A program made the position numbers and the translations under genes. Under the pieces are notes generated by a model. It searched no databases and was not told where the DNA came from. It saw only the letters and a program-made list of their open reading frames with translations. From Arenicola marina (taxonomy: Eukaryota > Annelida > Polychaeta > Arenicolidae): DNA of 64,000 bases. Shown here piece by piece: positions 58,791-64,000 of the stretch (position 1 is its first letter; each line of letters begins with the position of its first letter). The DNA is taken from contig OZ025256.1 in assembly GCA_964019135.1 (NCBI GenBank), positions 4,175,249 to 4,239,248 of the forward strand, given 5' to 3'.

Positions 58791-60340
58791 TGTTATTTTC
58801 AGAATACACAAATGTGTAACCTGTAACAGTGTGGAATAGCGCGCCACCATGCGAGAAGTGCGAGAAAGCACAGAAACGCACCGAAAAGACTGAGAGCACA
58901 CCAAATGTGCACCCATGGAGGCACCTTTCTAGCTTTTAGCAATGACAGGGATCTGTGCAATGGGTACACCCTTTTCCATACGGCACATGGCCAAACAACC
59001 TTTACACGTTTTAATATAAATTAGGTAACCACTTTATTCTTTAATAGACCTAGGCGAGCGATAATGGAGATGTGTCACTAAGATTTCCTAGGCTATTTAA
59101 TTGCAAGGCACCCGTTGTGGAAGTCATGCACGAACTTATAGCAATGCCAATTAATGGACTGCTAAAGGACCTGCACACTCTCATAAATACTTCAATGGTA
59201 CAGGAAATACGCTTAAGGATGGAGATGACAAAATCTCTGTCGGCCATTCTCGCGGAAGGCGCGCACAACAACCAGGCGAGGTGAAACTTTGTTCCCTTCA
59301 TATACATTTTTTCAATGATAGAATCACGCAATACCTAAATATGTGTACTTGTCTTCCTATATTTCCACGTGATTGCGAGATTTAGTTATTCATGTAGAGG
59401 ATTTGCATAATTCTTGTGTATCACTACTAACTTTTACCGGGTGCCATTAAGGTCACATGCGGCGTATGTTTAACTTAGGGTGATACAAGAGCTTGCTAAC
59501 GATTTAAATGTACAAAAGTGAAACGAAAGTTCCGTCGCTTCCTACGTGCTCTTCCGCACTACTTACCTGTTGATTAACGACGTCATAATCACCGGGTAAG
59601 ACGCACCCGCTGAGAGAAATAGCTTAGACGGTCGGGTTGCTTGCTCAAATAGCCGGTCGCTTGCTAGTATAGCCGGTCGCTTGCTAGTATAGCCGGTCGC
59701 TTGCTCGTGCATCTGTCAGTTGCTCGTCTCCAATTCTACAAGCCCCAATCTCCAATCCCCAAACTCTGGGTGAGCGGTCGGGGTGGCTCCACGGGAGTGA
59801 CGTGCGATTTACTCGAATGCGTTTTATCAGTTTGGGGCTGAGCAAGCCAGGTGTGAACTCACCTATGCAAAGGGTTGGGAAGAAGGTGGCCAGGTGAGGG
59901 GGCGGGGGGGAGGCGAGTGCAACTGATACAAATGTAAAATGTTAAAGTGAAGGCTTTGGGGCCACTTTACGCTTCAAACCCAACTCTCTTTATTGAAAAA
60001 AATTATTAGAAGGGGTATCATAAACAGGCTACTGTCTGACATCACTGAACACGCATATGGCATATGTTGTTAGGGGGGGGGGTGCTTCCCTCATCTTCAC
60101 ATTCAAGTGGGAAACTGAGAAATTTCCTCAGCGTATTACCTCTCCCCCAGTTTCTCAACATCACTATTGGGCATTATGACTAACCCCAGGAGAAGCAATA
60201 TTAAGCTCAAGTTGTTACTAACGATATTTAACAGGAAAGTTTTGCTGTACAGTCAGTTCAGTCATCAGTGATGTTGGGAAAGGCATGAGAAAGAGGGAAC
60301 ATATTTTATTTAAAGTGAATTGCTAACCGTATTTTAGTCT
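58791..60340. other. No supported gene
   Basis: A 70-codon open stretch at 59072-59284 is preceded by an AG and followed by a GTGAAA, so it might be an exon, but it has no ATG and no recognised homology. A 20-bp tandem repeat (AGCCGGTCGCTTGCTAGTAT, about 3.5 copies) is at 59640-59710. Confidence 0.4.
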
Positions 60341-60502
60341 TGTCTTTGGGATTGATATGTCACAAATATAATGCACCGATATATTTAATTCACTGTTGTA
60401 TCATGAACCAGCCCATGCCTGAGCAGTGTGTGGTTACGAATACCTCCCCCAGAGTGCTGATTCGACCAGCGCTCCTCGCGGCTGGAAAACCACCCCGGGT
60501 GG

Positions 60503-60517
60503 TATATATATATATAA
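60503..60517 (+). promoter_or_regulatory. TATA box of ankyrin gene C
   Basis: TATATATATATATAA follows GAAAACCACCCC, as in unit A. The downstream sequence leads to the donor at 60592. Confidence 0.55.
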
Positions 60518-60534
60518 TGTATCCCGGTCGTTGT

Positions 60535-60591
60535 GCGGCTTCATTCTGCTGTTCGGTTGGTGCACACGGAGAGAGGATTGTGTTCTCAATG
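60535..60591 (+). other. Predicted non-coding first exon, ankyrin gene C
   Basis: It ends TGTTCTCAATG|GTAAGTGA (intron from 60592). It shares the AGAGGAT-GTGTTCTCA core with the other units. The acceptor is CATTGCAG at 63355. The 2.8-kb intron lacks the 35-bp array and SINE present in units A and B. Confidence 0.5.
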
Positions 60592-60912
60592 GTAAGTGAT
60601 GTCCTACATGTAGTGTAGTAATAAGTATATTCAGCCCATGACCATGTGCCCCCAATCCCCCCCCCCCATAACTAGTACCTTCCTCCGCGCGTATACCCAA
60701 ACTGCAGGGGGGACACGCTGTCATGGACGGCTGGTCATGTCACACCGGTTTAAACCCCTGTTCGCTGTTTTGTGTTTTATGTGATGTCGACCGCAACTCT
60801 CTGGAACGTCCGCCCACGATAAAATAAACCGAGCAGTGTTATTATATTTGCTGTACATAATTCAGTAATCAAAGATGTTTGATGGATATGTTGCGCAAGG
60901 CAGGAGGAAGGT

Positions 60913-60943
<31 letters not shown>

Positions 60944-60974
60944 GGTAGATGTCTTATTTAAAATCAATTGCCGG

Positions 60975-61260
60975 CCGTATTAGTCTTGTCATTGGGATTG
61001 AAATATGCCAAAAAATATAACGCAAAGATATATTGCATTTACTTCTGTATCATGGGCCAATCAAATCAAATGGCTGAGCAGCGCGTGGTTATCACCGCGG
61101 CGTCCCAAGAGGTCCCATTTGTACTCTGGAAAACCATAATGTGTCTCGGTCGTGGTGTGGCCTCTTTCTCACCTGCTTCGTTTTGCTGTTCAACTGGTGC
61201 ACACACGGGGAGAGGATCGTGTTCTCAATTTTAAGTGGCTTTCTATATGTAGGCCGGGCC
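60975..61260 (+). repeat. Decayed second copy of promoter C and first exon
   Basis: It matches about 60330-60640 in order (TCTTGTC-TTGGGATTGA, GGAAAACCA, GTGTTCTCAAT). The TATA run is gone (CATAATGTGTCTCGG), and the donor is TTAAGTGG instead of GTAAGTGA. It probably no longer works. Confidence 0.6.
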
Positions 61261-61354
61261 CCGATGTGGTGCATGAGCTTTCTATCGTATATTGTTCAAA
61301 CTGTAGGTTTATAGGGCTGTACAGTCACTTCCGGGATCTTATCGATACCCCACG

Positions 61355-62165
61355 AGACAGGCATATATGCTCTACGTCAATGCCTAGCATCAACGGCCTG
61401 TACTTGCTGCCTACCTTCCGGTTGTTTGCATTCACTCGCTTCACACAAAAGATCAGCTAAAGCTGTCCTTAGACGCACAACTAACCACTGAAGTTCTGTG
61501 CAGATCAAAATCATAACCACCCGAGTAGATTTATGTAATATATGAGCTGTTAGTTGATAAACCAGAATGCGGTTGTCTCATGAGTGACTGTCAGTGTCAG
61601 GTGATCTAATGTGCTGCGCGGGGTTTTCCATGTTGTATGACGTAATAATCATCATGACTTGCATGTATGCGCGCGGTATCTATGGTTACGTAACAATGCT
61701 TCTTATTTAGACTGACAATGGTGCTTCGTTTGTAAACACGGATGATTCGCCTCCAAAGACAGAGACACCTATGCTCTACGTCAATGCCTAGCATCAACGG
61801 CATGTACGTGCTGCCTACCTTCCGGTTGTTTGCCTTCACTCGCCTCACACACAAGATTGGCTAAAGCTGTCCTTGGAAGCACAAATAAACACTGAAGTTA
61901 TGTGCATATCCGAATTATAACCATCCGAGTAGATTTATGTAATGTATGAGCGGTTAGGCAGTTGATGAACCAGAATGCGGTTGTCTCATGAGTGACTGTC
62001 AGTGGGCGATCTAACGTGCTGCGCGGGGTTTTCCATGTCGTATGACGTAATAATCATCATGACGCGCGTGTCTGCGCGCGGTATCTATGGTTACGTAACA
62101 ACGCTCCTTATATGGACTGAGCAGGTGAGGACAATGGTGCTCCGTTTGTCGTAGAACTGTAAACA
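61355..62165 (+). repeat. 404-bp tandem duplication in intron C
   Basis: Two copies: TCTACGTCAATGCCTAGCAT begins at 61371 and 61775. Both continue through GATTTATGTAAT and GTATCTATGGTTACGTAACA. Confidence 0.85.
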
Positions 62166-62917
62166 TCGATGATTTGGCTCAAAATACAACGCTTCCAACA
62201 GTCTCATCGAACGGAATACATGCATTATGTAGAGATAAATGTCCTTTAAATAATGATAAATGATCTTTAATTATATTATGATTTTACAGTTAGCCATGCC
62301 TGGACCAAAGCAAAAGTTTCACACCCACTCGATTCTTCACGCACAAACCGCGCAGCCGGCCGGTTCCCAACACTAAAACGTTGACTACAATGAGTGCGAG
62401 CCACGTAGTTGCAGCAAGGCACCAGCGTGATGCGCACTCGTTCTAAGAGCACGTGTTTTTTGTTGGTCCCCAAAAGACCTAAACCGGAAATAGAACCCGC
62501 GAGAACTGGACATCCCTATATCCAATGACGTACGTGGTCTGAAGTTTGTCGAGTGCTGTCTTTAGACTTGTCCACTGGGCTAGTGAAATGAAGTAAACCA
62601 CGCAGCCATCGACTGCTCATGCATGACTAGTTCTGTCGCAAATTTCGTTTATTCGTTGTGTCCTCGCGCTAAATATTCGCCTGATCGTGGTAGCTCAACA
62701 CTTTAATATGATCTTTTCCATTTACATGTGGGGTGGTAGGATCTTGGGGACGGAAGCAGTCTGTTAGCCCTCTACAATCTATCTTAAACCCCTTTTTGGG
62801 AAGACCAGCTGAGCTTATCTACAGTATGTAACATCACTTCATTGCTAAATAAGTCCCGCGGGGACCCAACAGTTCTATGGCAGGCCGAGAGGGTCATAAA
62901 GAGTTCCTCGGAATTAG

Positions 62918-63245
62918 CAAATCCTTTCCTATGAAAGGAATAGATGAATCGCAGCCGTATATCCGTTCATAGGAACGCATTGCACCTCAATTTCTTTCCT
63001 TGAGAACGCGTAGGCCAATCACTCGTGTATTAATTCTTTTGACAAAACGTGTGTCAACGGGTGTACAAGTGCGAGCAGAAATTCAATTCGTTTCCTAAGA
63101 AGTGCAATGCGTCCCTAGGAACGAATATACGGCCTGTGACTGGTAAAGTCCTTTCCTGGGAGCTATTACACGGCCTGTGATTGGTCAATTCCTTTCCTAT
63201 GAAGGGATTTGTTGCTTCCGAAGAAAACTTTTGACTTTCTAGGAA
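62918..63245. repeat. Imperfect foldback repeat in intron C
   Basis: GCCGTATATCCGTTCATAGG (about 62957) pairs with the reverse complement of CCTAGGAACGAATATACGGC (about 63113). Related CCTTTCCTATGAAAGG and CCTTTCCTATGAAGGG words lie near both ends. It is probably a MITE-like foldback element. Confidence 0.6.
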
Positions 63246-63457
63246 AGCGTTTGACTGTATGGCCTTGTCGGCTTGCGATACAGTTTCGCCGATATTTGGT
63301 TCGCATGCATATATGGCAATCACGTGACATTAATGATGAGTTTGCTTCATTGCAGGTGTCAAAGTGCGCATTATAAAGAGTCCATTGAAAGGCCAACTGG
63401 AACCAGTGTGAGGGGTGAGTGTGAACTATCTACCGCGTCGCTGAACACCGACGATAA

Positions 63458-64000
63458 TGGCCGCGGCTGAACCGCTGAGGTCGTCAGGGCACTACGAGGG
63501 CTACCCTGCGGCGTGGGCACCGAGGAAAAAGACGCCTGACAATGCCGGCCAGTCGTACCCAGGGATTATGGAGGGTTCGGATGAAACTCATCACGGTCAG
63601 ACCGATCGGAAGGAAGTCACAGCGGCTAGAAGGGCCGAAAAGAGCAACCAGGTGACCTCAGACAGCGTGGCCTGCCTGCAGAATGTAGCCTCGCCGACGG
63701 CGGTCGAAAACGCCAAAACGTGCATTAACAATCGTAGGGTACCTGTCGGGGATTCCAACAGGACAAACGCCCCTCGGAAAAGAACTACCGACAAAGATGG
63801 TGATGATGATGATGATGATGATTCCTTTATCTCTGGCCGTTATCAACCGGGGAGCCTAGGGACGACAGCAGCAGATAATAAACGCTCGTCGGGGGTCATT
63901 GACAAGGGAAGCATACGAAATGACCGTGTTGCAGGAGGGGGCATTGCGGCGCCTGTTGTTCAGAAAGAGGCACAGGTACAGCAAATCAAGCCTAAAACCG
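63458..64000 (+). CDS. Ankyrin gene, unit C (5' part, cut by window end)
   Basis: The frame is open from ATG 63458 to the last base (181 codons), with an acceptor at 63355 exactly as in units A and B. The product begins MAAAEPLRSSG and keeps the N-terminal segment lost from unit B. It has a single VTSDS hexapeptide and an Asp run after DKDG. SFISGRYQPGSLGTTAADNK is nearly identical to the unit B protein. The ankyrin repeats would start beyond the window. The 5' UTR lacks the upstream ATG found in A. Confidence 0.8.

Noticed and set aside
59072..59284. Possible 70-codon exon
   Set aside because: It has no ATG, no recognisable homology and only weak splice-like borders. Left as unproven.

Overview
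This window reads as genomic DNA of a metazoan. Genes have GT-AG introns, TATA-box promoters with non-coding first exons, and AATAAA signals. There are tRNA-derived SINEs, a 5'-truncated LINE, MITE-like DNA transposons, many minisatellites and long poly-G/poly-C runs. The repeat style, including recurrent TAGGCCTA words, suggests a marine invertebrate deuterostome such as an echinoderm, hemichordate or lancelet. I cannot settle the species from sequence alone. Apart from transposon fragments I find only two gene families, each repeated.

Layout: the window is built from a duplicated two-gene cassette. Unit A (about 0.64-23 kb) holds an intact gene for a predicted multi-pass membrane protein (non-coding exon near 3.07-3.21 kb, CDS 8339-9337). 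It is followed by an ankyrin-repeat gene (TATA box at 13.37 kb, non-coding exon ending 13493, 6-kb intron, coding exons 19640-21892, 22431-22536 and 22865-22953). Unit B (about 35.4-51.5 kb) repeats the same order. Its membrane gene is frameshifted by a 7-bp deletion (39491-40482). Its ankyrin gene (47222-51455) has gained an in-frame duplication of its C-terminal exons. Unit C begins near 60.3 kb with a TATA promoter and non-coding exon, and its ankyrin CDS starts at 63458 and runs off the window. No membrane gene was found for unit C.

The first introns of ankyrin genes A and B each hold a 35-bp minisatellite (about 137 and 68 copies) followed by the same SINE, so both were present before the duplication; unit C has neither. 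Between units A and B lie a near-perfect 2.7-kb tandem duplication (22.88-28.26 kb), pogo/Tigger-like remnants, and a 42-bp minisatellite split by a DNA transposon whose TTAA target site can be read exactly. Other private insertions separate the units: a 2-kb TTAA element in the membrane-gene intron of A, and a LINE with a 16-bp target-site duplication in the same intron of B.

How the genes work together: the ankyrin proteins have about nine ankyrin repeats and a short charged, probably helical C-terminus, and they look like intracellular scaffold or adaptor proteins. The membrane protein was not recognised. The two genes are neighbours on the same strand in both units, but each has its own promoter, so co-regulation is only a possibility.
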